Positions 52,501 through 64,000 of a DNA stretch of 64,000 bases are shown here, in pieces. How positions within the stretch are numbered: position 1 is the stretch's first letter; the number at the start of each line of letters is the position of its first letter. This DNA is from Cylindrodendrum hubeiense (lineage: Eukaryota; Ascomycota; Sordariomycetes; Hypocreales; Nectriaceae): assembly GCA_014621425.1 (NCBI GenBank), contig JAANBB010000007.1:1-64000 (forward strand), read 5' to 3'. A program made the translations under genes and the position numbers. Under the pieces are notes generated by a model that saw nothing but the letters and a program-made list of their open reading frames with translations, was not told the origin of the DNA and did not search any database.

Positions 52501-55185
52501 TTCGAAAAAGCAAAAAGCATGCTGGACTGGGCCCTGGCTATGTGTTTGGGAAGCACCGCCTATTCTTGAGTCCCAATATTCTCTTCAGGCGCGCTTCGAG
52601 GAAGTATTTGCCGATCTACCATCTCGATCACTTGATATATCCCTTTTCTTCACCCAGGTCCTCAACATCTCGAATTTGGATTACTTTGATCTTGTTGAAG
52701 AACTTAGGATGATGTCAAAAATGTTTTATTGTGACTTTAACCAGATTCATGACCTGTACAGGTATCTTGATCGAATGGTTCATCAACTCTCTCCTCTTGG
52801 CTGTAAATTTATCAAGTACGAGTTCCATTATCCGGGTCTTTCTATCCTGGTGACTGACTTGCATTCACTAGAAATTATTTCAGAAGTATGGAGATGATAT
52901 ATGCCGAGAATGAAGTGGAAGCCGGGTGGTATCGAATCCCAGAATGCCTATGGTCAAGTGAGACTGAAATCAAAGGACGAATGACTTTGGATCACCACTA
53001 CGAAGATTTATACGATCTATTTGTCGAATTCCTCGGTGTCAGCACTCTGAGCCTTGAGATAGTTTGCCAGGAACTGGTGGGACTAGGTGCTTCGTCTGCA
53101 ACAACTGTCGACCAGGTAACTGCGAGCATATGGGCCCTGAATTCTTTTCTATCAGATACAACCCAGCCTCCCGACACGACAAAATTGTGTGAGGGACGAA
53201 TTTTCCCGGTTCGATACCCAGACGGGAAAATTGAGCTCGGGAACGCTACGTCAGACTTCGTCATTGTGGATCGTTTGCACCTCGGAGCAATCTTCCAGCC
53301 TCTTGTGAAAACATTGCATTTCACCTTTGAAGAAGTCCGAATCCTAGCTCCTACCATCAACTGGCTTGGGCTTGGAACACGATACTTGTCGGTCGTGATC
53401 AAGGAATTCACCAAAGTTGAGATCTCTGACAGAATCCCGGTCTCACATCCTGAACGTGAAATTACGCCAAAGGCACATGCGCTTTACAGGTACCATCACT
53501 TAAGCCCCGAGAAATGTTGTACAAGGAACTTCGACTGATCAGTGGCCTAGAATTGCATATCATTTCAACAGTCCTAGACTCCAAGTCACCGGCAAGCTCT
53601 ACGAGACCCTCAAGGATGCTCGAGTTTATGAGACAGATGGAATTTCGTCAAGACTATATCTTTGGCAAGACGGCAAGGAATATTCTCACGAAATTAGTCG
53701 GAGTGATTTGCATATCAACGAAGACAGTTCGCCACTGGAGATTTTTATTCCGCGAAGCAGGAGCAAACAGGAGTCATGTTATGCACAGAGACTCCCGTCT
53801 CGTATTTTTGAATGGTTGATGACCGATCCGGTAACGCAAATCTCCGAGAAGATTGAGGAAAAGGGCCTGCGAATCACAAGTACCATCCTCAACTCGAGCC
53901 GTGCTGTGATTCCAGAAATCCTCGAATACGAGGGGATTGCTCTTGGTGACTTCAAAGATGATTTTTCCGAGCCCGAAGATGGCTATCAACCAGAGCAGGA
54001 AAATCCCGGTAGTGTTACTCCCGACGACTCGAATGCTCATCTCCTCAGGACTCAGACACGCACTGAAGCAGAAGGCGGTAGAGCGAGTCTATTGACAAAC
54101 TCGACAACTTCAGATACGACAGACCAAAGCCCTTTGCGTACACCAACAACATCACAGAGCATAAACCACTCTCTCACAGGGGCTCAATCCTTCACGGCGG
54201 AGCGCCAAGGGGGGCCTCACGCCGAGTCACCTAGTGAGCGGAATGGGGGTCATGTGTCCCCATCACCTCAATTTTGGAATGGAGCCGATTTTCGCGCGGA
54301 CCAATCACAACAATCCTACGCCGAATACACTCATGCAAGAAGTGACTTTGCACATCGCTCTGCGTCTCGGGATACGTCCCGTCCAATCCTGGTTGATAGT
54401 GAGACAGACCGTTATGTGAAAATACTTAGAAGAGTCGTGAGGGCTGCCCGAGCAGCATCATTCCCATCCCAAGGATCCTTCGACATGACCGGAATTTCGG
54501 ATGCCCTGCCTAGAATCGAAGTGGAGAACAGCTACGATGGGCTTGAACAGCCTCCTCGTTTCCGATCCACGTCTCAGCTGGAGCGTGACAAGAAAATCGG
54601 GGCCGCCGGCGAGCTTTACGTATGTATTCAGGGACATTATCATTGCGCTCCGAAATTCTAATGGTTCTGCAGGTATTTGAGCTTCTGAAAAAGTTGGCAC
54701 TGCCTGGCTTCTCGATGGCAAACTGGCAAAGCACCATTCGAAAATATGTCGTTGAACATCCGGAATACGCTGATATCGTTTATGATGATGCCAATGGAGC
54801 ATTCACCAAGCTGCTCGTTGAGAATGGTTATTTGAACAGGGAGGTGTGGGACCACAAAAAGCCCCATTACCTCCTCGAGGTTAAATCCACCACTGGCCCG
54901 TGTAATACTCCGTTCTTTATGAGCAAGGGTCAATACCGCAGGGTAAGTTGATCAAATTGGAGTAACTCATTTCACGATTGAGAGCTAACCAAGCGACAGA
55001 TGCACACCTACCGGGAGAGTGTGGACACAATCTACATCATTTTGCGAGTGTTCAATGTCGACAAGGACTCTGTTAGGGTGAGAGTATTTGTCAATCCTGC
55101 CAAGTTAGAAGCATCCAGACATCTCCTATTCACGGCGGAAACATGGTCTATTGTACCGGGGAATGGACATGTACCTAGAGCTTAG
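49565..55185 (+). CDS. GHKL ATPase - NOV_C (DUF3883) fusion protein, 1745 aa
   Basis: Eight exons (49565-49755, 49808-50669, 50715-52414, 52462-52815, 52884-53489, 53551-54619, 54673-54942, 55000-55185); all phases agree. Residues 64-300 form an Hsp90/sacsin-type GHKL ATPase. The N box has E79, N83 and D86 in FELLQNAEDN; a G1-like box DCNEDGF lies at 113-119; the G2 lid GEKGIGFKSVF at 143-153. A long middle (300-1290) has two repeats of the kind LIYVPD...W...C(V/L)WE/S followed by IRE-like helices. Residues about 1340-1500 are Ser/Thr/Gln-rich and disordered. The C terminus (1585-1700) is a NOV_C domain with GAAGELYVFELL, Asp1628/1632 and LLEVKST (E1663, K1665), an arrangement like PD-(D/E)xK nucleases. 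Relatives include plant NO VEIN and many uncharacterised fungal proteins. Nuclease activity is inferred. Confidence 0.88.
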
Positions 55186-55804
55186 ATCAGTCTAGGGTTT
55201 TATTAGTCGTGTCGTTGGTTTGGCACTGGGGAATTTTCATTCATTTAACCAGTACTTTTAATCAGTCATTGCTTCATGTTACATACTACACAGAGTTCCT
55301 TGACCCTGAATTTGGAATTTGGAATTATTTGTTTGCAATAACCAAGCCCCCCGCATATTGTATGAAGGAGGCGATCTTGGAACAGCGAAGAGTTGGTGAT
55401 GGATTCTTTGACTAAAATTACTGTTGATATACCCTATATCGTGATGCCATACTGGGTGTGGCTATGTGATGTTTACAGGTGTGTCTTGCGGCTCCCGCTA
55501 GTGTGGCCGCACCGACAAAGTCTAATGAATCCACCGACATGCAGGGAACTAACTAATCTAGGGACCTGGGAGGCTGAATTCAGTCATTGGACTGGTCTGG
55601 TATATCGTAAAAGTCGTCAGAAATTTCAGAGTGGCAATCGCGCTTCTCATCAAAGGTGGATCACGTCGGAAATCAGAATGGCCTCCTTCATGTGATGTCG
55701 TTACTCCAACTAGAAGGTGATTATGAGATTCTGTGCCATCCCTGAAGCAGAGAAATTAGCAATTGAAATGAACATTATTCATAGCACTATGCGTGGGATT
55801 CTCT

Positions 55805-56512
55805 CAAGGTGATAGATGTGGCGGGCAGTCATCCTGGAGGGGTGCACCATGGAGCGAGGAGGTAGGATTGAAGATGGTGTCGATCGTCTGTCAGAAGCGA
55901 CCTGTCATCCCTGGCAGTAAACAAGAACCAGGCTCACGCTTGCCTGGTTGGCGGAGACTTGCCTGTTGGCCGATGGAAGTGTTACGTACAGAGTAGACGA
56001 TTCCGACCCGGCCTTCAAGGTGCATCCCACTACGGCAGCGGATGGGCCCAGACCACCAGACCGGTTCGGAAGCAGCCTGGGCAGACAAGGTCATGTATTC
56101 TCGGTGAAGAGAAAGCCGGGGCGAATCAAGGCTGTACTCGTGAGAATGGGGGAAAACGACGTGGTTGGTAAATCCCGCAGGGCCGTGTAGTCGAGCGAGC
56201 CATGGCGTCGCCCCGCCGTGTGGAGGTCGGCGAGGATCATCACGATGGCTGGCTAGTGATGGGAGGACCAGCAAGGTGTGAGGCCAATGGGCTAGTCGGG
56301 ATATCTGGCCAGCGGCGCAGTGGGGGTGGTTGTTTATGCATCATAATAGGGTCGCTCGTGGCGGGCTTTTTGTCGGCCCCTCGCACCATGACTGTAGGCT
56401 TATTGATTAAGCATATTTATTAACTTGTGTTAACCTGAAATGGGCTGCACTCCCGCATCGCAGTGGATCTCGGGTTGACGTCTCTCCAGTTCTGGGGAGG
56501 GGAAGCACCTTG
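55805..56512. promoter_or_regulatory. Five zinc-response CAAGGT cores upstream of the zincophore gene
   Basis: CAAGGT at 55805-55810, 56016-56021, 56086-56091 and 56272-56277 (+), and ACCTTG (reverse orientation) at 56507-56512. Aspergillus ZafA and relatives bind sites with this core upstream of zinc-uptake genes, including the Pra1/Asp f 2 orthologue. About 0.6 copies are expected by chance in 1.3 kb counting both strands, so five is a marked excess. Expected behaviour is induction under zinc starvation. Confidence 0.6.
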
Positions 56513-56983
56513 ATGGTGTCTTGGCTTTGTGGAACCAAGAACCCGGATGGCACATTCGTTGACATGCGTTGACATGATGGCCATCCGTTGGTGATCCTTT
56601 GACCCTCCTTCGACCCTCCTTTGACATCGGTATTCACAGCCATCAGGGCTAACAATGTTCCGCCCGCTGATCTATAGAATTTTCCATCCTCGTCATTTGT
56701 CCAGTTCTCGGACTCGCCGCCGGGAGCCCACCGCGGCCCACCCCCGAGTCACCGGTCTCCGCTCCGTGTCGAGCTGCATGGCGACTCCTCAGCAACCAAC
56801 CCCCACTGAGTCCTTTCCAACAGCCCATGTGCTGACGAGAATGCTGGCGAGCCAAGAGAAAGACGCCGGGGAGACGTTAGCGGACGAGCTACGCCATCGG
56901 CCTCATGCAACCTCTGCAGCTGCGTCCGTCCCATGGGCCTGGGTCCGATCGTCGCCATGAGGCCCAATGCACCGCGGCTTCTC

Positions 56984-56990
56984 TATAAAG
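56984..56990 (+). promoter_or_regulatory. TATA box of the zincophore gene
   Basis: TATAAAG 129 bases before the ATG at 57113, followed by a C/T- and CAAG-rich leader. Confidence 0.5.
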
Positions 56991-57112
56991 ACCTGCGAAC
57001 CGCTCCTGCATGAACCAGATCATCCTTCCAAGCAGCTCCAGACCGCCTCAATCCGCTCCAACAAGCCTCTCCCAGCTTCAAGTAGCCTCAAGCAGCCCCG
57101 ACAACCTTCAAG

Positions 57113-58099
57113 ATGATGTTCAAGTCCTCCACCGTGGCCCTCCTGCTCGTCAGCGGCGCCGTCGCCTCCCCCATCTGGGCCCGCGAGGCCAAGGCCACCA
57201 AGACCGAGTCTGCCTCCAAGGCCTCTGACACGGCCAGCGTCTACGACTGGTCCGACGGTTGGACCAAGGACTACACTGTCCACCAGTCCTGCAACGCCAC
57301 CCTGCGCCACCAGCTTGTCGACGGCCTGAACGAGGCTGTCCAGCTGGCCCAGCATGCCAAGGAGCATCTCCTTCGATTCGGAAACGAGTCCGAGTTCGTC
57401 ACCAAGTACTTTGGCAACGGCTCCACCTCAGGCCCCATTGGTTGGTACGACCGCATCGTCAACGCCGACAAGACCGGCGTCATCTTCCGATGCGACGACC
57501 CCGATGAGAACTGTGCTACCCAGGATGGTGAGTAGCCTCATTCCCCCAGTCGCCAACTGTCCCAAAACCGCATGCTAACAACCTCACAGCCTGGGCTGGT
57601 CACTGGCGAGGCGAGAACGCCACCTCAGAGACCGTCATCTGCCCCCTCTCCTTCGAGATCCGTCGACCTCTGTCCTCGGTCTGCGGCCTCGGCTACAACG
57701 TTGCCAACTCCAAGCTCAACACCTTCTGGGCCACTGACCTGATGCACCGTATCCTGCACGTCCCCGTCATCAGCGAGTCGATCGTCGACCACTACGCCGA
57801 GGACTACCCCGAGGCCCTCGAGCTCGCCAAGACCGACCCTTCCAAGAGCCCCATCGACAGCGACACCCTCCAGTACTTTGCCATTGACGTCTACGCCTAC
57901 GACATTGCTGCCCCCGGCGTTGGATGCACCGGCAAGGTTGAGAAGGCTACCGAGACCACCGACGACAAGGCTGCTGCTACCACCACTGAGGCTGCCAAGG
58001 TGAGTTTCAACTCGTATAAAATCAATTAGCAATGTGGGAACTAACATGGAAATATAGGAATGCCACACTCACTCCGACGGCGCTGTCCACTGCTCTTAA
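57113..58099 (+). CDS. Pra1/Zps1/Asp f 2-type secreted zinc-binding protein (zincophore)
   Basis: Three exons (57113-57527, 57590-57999, 58058-58099) give 288 residues. Signal peptide ends near VASPIWA. The M35-like fold has HxxxH at H191-H195 in [10 protein letters not shown], with [14 protein letters not shown] following, as in Asp f 2. The short last exon adds [13 protein letters not shown], the Cys/His zinc-binding tail that defines Pra1/Zps1 proteins. Two disulphide Cys flank [18 protein letters not shown] Thr/Ala/Glu-rich linker connects the domain to the tail. The protein binds zinc outside the cell and returns it to a ZrfC/Zrt1-type transporter. That transporter is usually divergent from the gene, but here no transporter lies upstream for more than 1.9 kb. 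Five CAAGGT sites upstream agree with zinc regulation. Confidence 0.92.
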
Positions 58100-59466
58100 A
58101 CATTCTTATTCTTATTAGCTTATTAGCTGATTAGCTTAATACAAACCCTTTCCTCCTTGGAATTACCGCTCTCAAACATCGTGAATTATGCAGACAAAAA
58201 TAATTGTTTTATAAAATCTAAGGATTTTCTAGGAAATGTAAGTGTATAGTCCAAGTAGTCCGGAACCCCTCACTGCTCAATTAAAGGCGAGGATCAGGTA
58301 AGGCTCAGGTGCGATTAAGAGCTTCATCCGATGTCGAGACTCTCCACTTTTCTGATTGTGATTTTGCAGGGCTGACAAAAAGCGCACTCACTGTAAGCTT
58401 GGCTGCTCGCAGTGCACAAAATATCTGAACCCAATGCCGAGACGCCGGACGACATAAAGCTGACGGATGCCCAGCGAGCATGGCCCTAGCGTAGCTCGAC
58501 GAATCCAGCAGATGCAAGACAGCGATGCGAGACACAATGACATAAATCACACGTCACTAAGCGGGTGGGACCAGGCTAGGAAAGCAGGTATGGAGTCCAC
58601 GTTGATCAGGCTTATTGGGCACTGGGCAGCAACGGCTCAATGCTCGTGTGTGTCGTACTATGTACGTGCTGCGACGTACGTGATGGGATGGGCCATGGCG
58701 ACGGCATCGTCGACGGTTGGAATGGAGCGAATCTGCGGATGCGTTTCGCCGAGTTTCACTGAGCTGAGCGTCTCGCCGTTTCGCCGTTTCCATGTTTCAA
58801 CGGGCTCCCGGGCTGCTCCCAGCTGACCGCCTACCGAGCGCGGCGTCCGTTATCCTCCGTTATACTGCGGAACGCGCGACCCCTGCGCGTGTGGCATCGC
58901 AGCCCATCCCCACACCACTCTCTCGCGCCCCTGAGAAAACGGTGGCACACCGGGTCCTCCCGCTGCCGCGACGTGCTATTCCCCCATTCGCATAGCGCTG
59001 CCACTTGGGCACCAGACGGTGGCCTCATCGTGGGCCAACAACGGGCGCCAACATGCGTGACGGGAAATCATCTAATACGCTGCCGCCGTGATACGCACCC
59101 GGCGCACTCTCGCTTACCCGCCCCAGGCCCATCCGCCGCGGCCGCTGCCCGGTGCCAATCTCGATATCTGTCGCCCGCGTCTCCTCGCTGTCTTGGGCCA
59201 TGCCATGCAATTGCGCCATGACAGCTGTCACTCATCCCCCCCCCTGGCCCGGAGCTCCCGCCGGGGTCCGGCCCCCGCTGGCGCGACCATGCAGCTCAGG
59301 CACAGCTCAGGTGCTTTTTGTTGCCAATCGGGAGGACGCAATCGACTCCCTTTGACCGCTCCTCCTCGTCCAACTTAGCATCTCCAACCTCTGGAAAGTG
59401 CAGACCTTCTCCGGCGTCGTCAAACCATCGCAGCTTGGTCCCGTTGCCCGGTCTCGAAACGCAGCC
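58100..59466. other. Intergenic, GC-rich right half
   Basis: 3' region of the zincophore gene (AT-rich to about 58270), then a GC-rich promoter region for the sphingolipid methyltransferase with CCCC-rich stretches near 59235-59280. The numerous overlapping open frames there come from GC richness and show no protein features. Confidence 0.5.
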
Positions 59467-61169
59467 ATGGCGCAGAGAGTCAACGGGAATGCCCACCTCA
59501 CGGCTGACATCGACTTCATCCGCACTCCCCCGCCTGCGCAGGATACGCTGGGGACCGGCAAAGATTGTGGAGTGAGGATCACCGATGTAAGTTTGCCCTA
59601 GCACGCTCCGCTGCGCATGTAGATCGCCACTAACAGTCTCCAAGTCGCCCGCCATCAAGAATGCTCCTCTCCCCGCGGACGGCCCCGGATACGAACAATT
59701 CTCGAACGCGGCCCTCGCCTTCGGGCTCCTCGGAATCCCAACATGGCTCTCCTGGCAGTTCAACGGTGGTCTGAAGCTGACCATATTCTTTGGTCTCTTC
59801 ACCGCGGCCCCCATCCTGATAACCATCTGGACCTTCTTTTCCACCGTCAGTCCACGACTGAACGACACTGTGAAATTGCCGGGCCGCCCGGTCGAGTACT
59901 ACTTGAAGTTCAAGAAGCCCATTGACCAGGCACGGTGGAATGGACGGCACAAGATCCCGATGCAGACGTTTTTCGAGCTGTACTTTGAGGGCGATGTCGA
60001 CCTAAATGGCGATTGCCTTGAGGTATTCGAGTATCGACACGATTGGGCCAAGTTCAACTTTACGCTGGACCTCTTCCGATACATCTTCTTCAACTTCGCC
60101 CCGGATGTCATTTTCCATCATCGATCCCAAGATGAGGACCAAGTCCGTCCCAACTACGACCGCGGCAACGATCACTACGCATGGTTCCTCGGCCCTCGAA
60201 TGATCTACACATCCGGCATCATTTCTGACCCGTCTCGTGAGGAGACCCTAGAGGAGATGCAAGACAACAAGATGGCCGTGGTCTGCGAGAAAATCGGGCT
60301 CAAGCAAGGCGAGACCGTGCTGGATATTGGCTGTGGGTGGGGAACGCTGGCCAAATTTGCGAGCGTCAACTATGGTGCCCAGGTTACAGGCGTCACTCTA
60401 GCCCGCAATCAGACCGAATGGGGAAATGATGCGCTCAAGAATGCTGGTATTCCCCAGGAACAAAGCAGGATTTTGTGCAGCGACTATCGCGACATCCCGG
60501 AAACCAAGTTTGACAAGATCACCCAGCTGGAGATGGCCGAGCACGTTGGCGTTCGCAGACTGACGACATTCTTCCGCCAGTGCTATGACATGCTGGAGGA
60601 CGATGGATCCATGTATGTCCAGCTTTCTGGGCTGCGAAAGTCATGGCAGTACGAGGACTTTATCTGGGGGTTGTTCCTCAACAAGTACATCTTCCCTGGA
60701 GCCGACGCATCCACGCCGCTCAGCTACTATGTGGGCTGCCTCGAGAGCGCTGGATTTGAGATCAAGAGGTAAGAACCCTGGGTTTTAAACAGGAAACTGG
60801 CTAACTTTGTTCCTCAGCGTTGATACTGTTGGTGTCCACTACTCTGGCACGCTGTGGAGGTGGTACCGCAACTGGCTCGGCAATGCCGACAAGATTAAAG
60901 CTACCTATGGTGTAAGATGGTTCAGGGTATGTTCTCCGCCAGCCGTTGGCTCCGTCCACGCTAAACTAGTCTAGATTTGGGAACTCTTCCTCGCCTATTC
61001 TACCATCGCCTCGCGCCAGGGCTCAGCCACCTGCTTCCAGATTGTGGTCGTCAAGAACCTCAACTCGACCCACCGCGTTGACGGCATCTCGTCGCAATTC
61101 GGCCTCACCGGCGCTCTGGAGGCGAGCAAGGCCGGCCGCACAGCCCCATATCCTGTTTTGAAAGCTTAG
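59467..61169 (+). CDS. Sphingolipid C9-methyltransferase
   Basis: Four exons (59467-59586, 59645-60768, 60818-60926, 60975-61169) give 515 residues, the usual size. Two N-terminal membrane helices (about residues 56-75 and 82-105: LAFGLLGIPTWLSW, IFFGLFTAAPILITIWTFF) are followed by RPVEYYLKFKKP. A cyclopropane-synthase-like SAM domain follows, with VLDIGCGWGTLAKFA at 265-279, VTGVTLARNQ and the ITQLEMAEHVG motif. VHYSGTLWRWYRNW and SRQGSATCFQIVVVKN close the family pattern. It methylates C9 of the 4,8-diene sphingoid base of glucosylceramide, a fungal-specific step affecting membrane order, hyphal growth and defensin sensitivity. It acts in the ER membrane. The final intron is short but canonical. 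Confidence 0.95.
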
Positions 61170-62057
61170 CTGCATTGTTCTACTAGCAACTCGCACGTTC
61201 GCAGCGCGGTCCGAGAAGGTCCGAGAGGGCTTCACCTTGGATCTCGGGTGTGCAATGCTGCGGTTGATAATCGCGTCTTACGGTGAAACGAAATGAGCGG
61301 TCCTGTTCTACTTGGATGTCCCTTGAGATGGAGTTTGGGTACGGAAAACCTGCTGCATCGACATGGCCGGAATAGAAATAGTGAATGGAGTAGAAAGATT
61401 GATGGTAGCGACTAATGACTAAATTTATGGGCGGAACTGAGTTGTTTTGAGCTGCTGATCTGTGTTCCCCGCGTGATCAGATCCAAATTGACTAGCTATA
61501 ATACTTAGTGCACCTGGTCACAACCGTCCACGAGCGGTGGACTGACTCGCGCAGCTCATGCTACATGATTCCTATGACGGTAAGGATATAAGGACATGGG
61601 TGTGGAAATAGCGATCAACGGCGAAAGATGAACGACTGATGCTATCGAGATTCACCATGCCAGATCTGGCTGAGGAGGGGTGTAGGGTATTCGAGGCGGG
61701 AGTTCTAGAAGGCCCTCGAGAATCTTCCTCATTATCGGCCGCCCCAGTCAAGCGACGCTCCCATTGGACCCGGTAGTTTCAAGCGGCACATTCTATGGAG
61801 CTCGTCCTCAACCACAGCGCGATTGGATTTCTCTTATCAATTGGCCTCCCCCAAGCGTCGAATCATCACGACTTCTGCGGGGTTAGCGGCCCCGCAACTG
61901 CCGGCATAAAGCGTTTGCGCGCCGCCCTTCGCCGCCCGTAGCCGTGCCATCTCGGTCACCACTAAGAAGGTCCGAAACCGCCGACGACGACGCTGCTAGA
62001 CGAAGCCGTGTCTCACCGCGCGGCATAGTCACCGACCCCGCGAGATACCAAGACGCA
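61170..62057. other. Intergenic
   Basis: Downstream of the methyltransferase and upstream of the bZIP gene. No gene recognised; an upstream extension of the bZIP frame to 61944 uses only non-ATG codons. Confidence 0.5.
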
Positions 62058-63740
62058 ATGGCCACCGCCGAGTCCCCTCCACACGGCCCCGACCAGGGCG
62101 CGTCGATGAGCGAGGAGCAGGAGAGAAAGTAGGCGTCTCGCGAAATCCGGGTCAATTAACGGCGAGAGACTCACACGTGCCGACAGGAAGCTGCGGAACC
62201 GCCTCTCCCAGCGGGCTTTTCGCCGCCGGCAGGCGGAATGCATCCGGGAGCTGCGCAACCGGGTCAATGTCGACCAGCGGCCAGATAGCGAGCGGGTAGA
62301 GGCACTCCAGCAGGAGAATAGCCGCCTCCGGAACCAGCTCGTCGAGGTGCAGAGCAAGCTGGGCAGGCTGCTAGCCACGGTGCAGTTGCTTACAGACTCC
62401 GTGGCTACGACGCTCGACGGAACGGATGCCGACGAGGCTAAGGATAGTGGAAGCGAGGCCGCAATACCGACCAAACCTGAATTTCAGCGTAGAAACAAGG
62501 CTCGGGGGAAGCGGCCTCGATCAGAAGACCACAAACTGCCGCTATTAGATATCACCGATATTACGGAGTCGGTGGAGACGTCAGTCCTTAGCTTTCGCCC
62601 GTCGGTTACCCCAGATGCCATCGATAGTAAGTTTATCCAGCTCAGCAACCGTAGAGAAGTATCTCACATCAAGACAGAAACTAGCTTTCCTGGGCCAGGC
62701 ACGGTCATATCTGACCCAGGAACCCTGTATCAGCAAATACCCAACATTTGGTCCTTCGAGTATCAAATGGGTCTAGATCCATATATGGATGCCATCACTG
62801 CATCCCACCATTCCAGCATGATGCTTGGCAAAGAATGGATCCACTCCAACTCTCCATTCTCAGACCACATCCATGTTCTGCAATGCCTTCTCAAGGACAA
62901 ATTCAGCATGATGGGCATTTCTCCCGGGCTGCAGGGTCCAATCCAGAGGTGATTAACGCAGAATTCCTTGTCTTGGGTCCGTGCTGATGTCTCGATAGTC
63001 TTTACCAACCGGTCCTGATGGTTCTCTCCATGTTCAACAGCATGACTAGACCCGATGTCATGGCTTGGTACGCGAAGACGCGTTTCTTCCATATCATCGA
63101 ACTCACCGCTTGGCAACTCTATCCTTCGATCGGCACGTTCGAAAAGCTCCACGAGAGGTATCGGCCAACCGAGGTGCAGATGAAGAACCAGTACCCGCTG
63201 GTTATTGACTGGATCCCCTTTCCCTCTATCCGAGACCGGCTCATCCAACTCCACGCTGCCAATCCCCAGATCGACCAGATTTTCTGCGACGCCGTCACCG
63301 GCTACGTCGTAGAGGCGCTCATGTGCGACTTGATCCTTGGTGCGCCGACCGCCAAGGTTTATATCCGCGTCACCGATCTAATCACGGCCATGTCGTCCAC
63401 GTCGCCATCTGCCGACCGCCAGCCCGGCAACGGCGTGAAGCTTCCGGCCCCGGATGTCACGTCGCTCTTCAGATCGCCCGAATACGCCGCAGCCGCCTTC
63501 AAGTACCTCAACATGGACCGGGGCGCCTCGTACTACAAAATAGACCCGGCCTTCTTCGGCAAGTATCCAGAGCTGTACGACCCGACCAACCACATGACTG
63601 CAAGCGGAATCCCTTTGAAACCAGACATGCAGACCTGCCTCACATATCCAAAACCGCTTAATACCTCGACTGTGGAGACATATCGCAGCTTTATTCACTT
63701 TTCCATTGACGCCGCCAACAGCATTTCGGTCATTGTTTGA
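62058..63740 (+). CDS. bZIP transcription factor with DUF3425 C-terminal domain
   Basis: Three exons (62058-62128, 62187-62948, 62999-63740) give 524 residues. The basic region straddles the first intron: KKLRNRLSQRAFRRRQAECIREL has the N-x7-R signature with RLSQRAFRRRQ instead of the Ala-Ala pair, followed by heptads through ENSRLRNQLVEVQSKLG. The middle is acidic and Ser-rich with an NLS-like KARGKRPRS. The C-terminal part (about 280-420) matches DUF3425: WHLTAWQLYPSIGTFEKLHERYRPTEVQ-like spacing, QYPLVIDWIPFPSIRDRLI and DLILGAP/AKVYIRVTDL segments. Such bZIP-DUF3425 proteins are common in filamentous fungi and mostly unstudied; a few control stress or secondary metabolism. The target genes are unknown. 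Confidence 0.9.
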
Positions 63741-64000
63741 ATTACCCCCGTGGAGTTTGGCTGCACAGTACCTAGCAATCGTACATCTGTTACAATGATA
63801 TAGTTGCACCGCATGAAGATTGATACCTTGCTGTCGCACATCTTTAACCTCAAACGTGCTTCGCCGACTAAGCCCGAGCCCGCATATCGCAATCCCCGCA
63901 GGCGATCTCGTGAGGAAAGTATGTCATCGAATCTTGAGTAATGGTGGTTCGACGACCCACTCTCAGGATTTGACTAACTTTGGAGTGACTAAAAACCACG

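Larger units (their letters stand above)
55186..57112. other. Intergenic, long pra1 promoter region
   Basis: 1.9 kb without a recognisable gene. Its right two-thirds hold five zinc-response-like cores (see next entry) and a TATA box. Open frames at 55793-56423 and 56649-56967 on both strands lack family features. Confidence 0.5.

Noticed and set aside
1..64000. CRISPR arrays, rRNA genes or a secondary-metabolite core enzyme
   Set aside because: No direct-repeat/spacer pattern, no rRNA-like sequence and no PKS, NRPS or terpene synthase frame was seen; the oxidoreductases present are isolated.

Overview
The window comes from a filamentous ascomycete (Pezizomycotina). The genes carry many short introns of about 45 to 75 bases with GT...AG ends and CTAAC/CTGAC-like branch sites. 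The content is typical of such fungi: an AA9 polysaccharide monooxygenase, sugar, allantoate and pantothenate-type MFS carriers, BBE-type flavoproteins, a GH16 enzyme, a sphingolipid C9-methyltransferase and bZIP regulators. I cannot place it to order. There are no operons; neighbours mostly have their own promoters. Exon coordinates were derived by hand and checked for reading phase.

Layout. 1-14.8 kb: AA9 LPMO running off the left edge (-), a TMEM16/anoctamin (-), a small hydrophilic protein (+), a degenerate Nudix protein (+), a myo-inositol-type sugar transporter (+) and a secreted, probably GPI-anchored protein (-). 17-24.6 kb: a secreted BBE-like oxidase (+), a Dal5-type MFS carrier (+), a GH16 enzyme (+) and a paraoxonase-like lactonase whose first exon does not join in frame (-). 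25.8-30.5 kb: an arsenic detoxification cluster of arsH (+), arsM (-), a bZIP regulator (+) and an Acr2-type arsenate reductase (+). No Acr3 efflux pump is present. ArsH and Acr2 both carry N-terminal extensions resembling mitochondrial presequences, each followed by a second Met at the conventional start. 30.7-31.6 kb: an unrecognised 212-residue protein (-).

32.7-35.8 kb: a yapsin-like aspartic protease (-) whose Ser/Thr-rich stalk is split by two insertions. One is a 291-bp insert flanked by 10-bp direct repeats. The other is a 134-bp hAT-type MITE with 39-bp inverted repeats and a perfect 8-bp target duplication. Together they cut the protease off from its GPI-anchor region. 38.3-39.3 kb: an aminoglycoside-phosphotransferase-family gene with a single-base frameshift (-). 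42.1-48.5 kb: a Liz1/Fen2-type MFS carrier, a flavin monooxygenase and a secreted M14 carboxypeptidase (all +).

49.5-55.2 kb: an eight-exon gene (+) for a 1745-residue protein that joins an N-terminal GHKL (Hsp90/sacsin-like) ATPase to a C-terminal NOV_C/DUF3883 nuclease-like domain. This is the best candidate here for poorly described biology. 57.1-63.7 kb: a Pra1/Zps1/Asp f 2 zincophore gene with five CAAGGT zinc-response cores upstream (+), sphingolipid C9-methyltransferase (+) and a bZIP-DUF3425 regulator (+). Large intergenic stretches (36-38 kb, 39.3-42.1 kb, 14.8-17 kb) hold nothing I can recognise. I saw no rRNA, CRISPR array or convincing tRNA.
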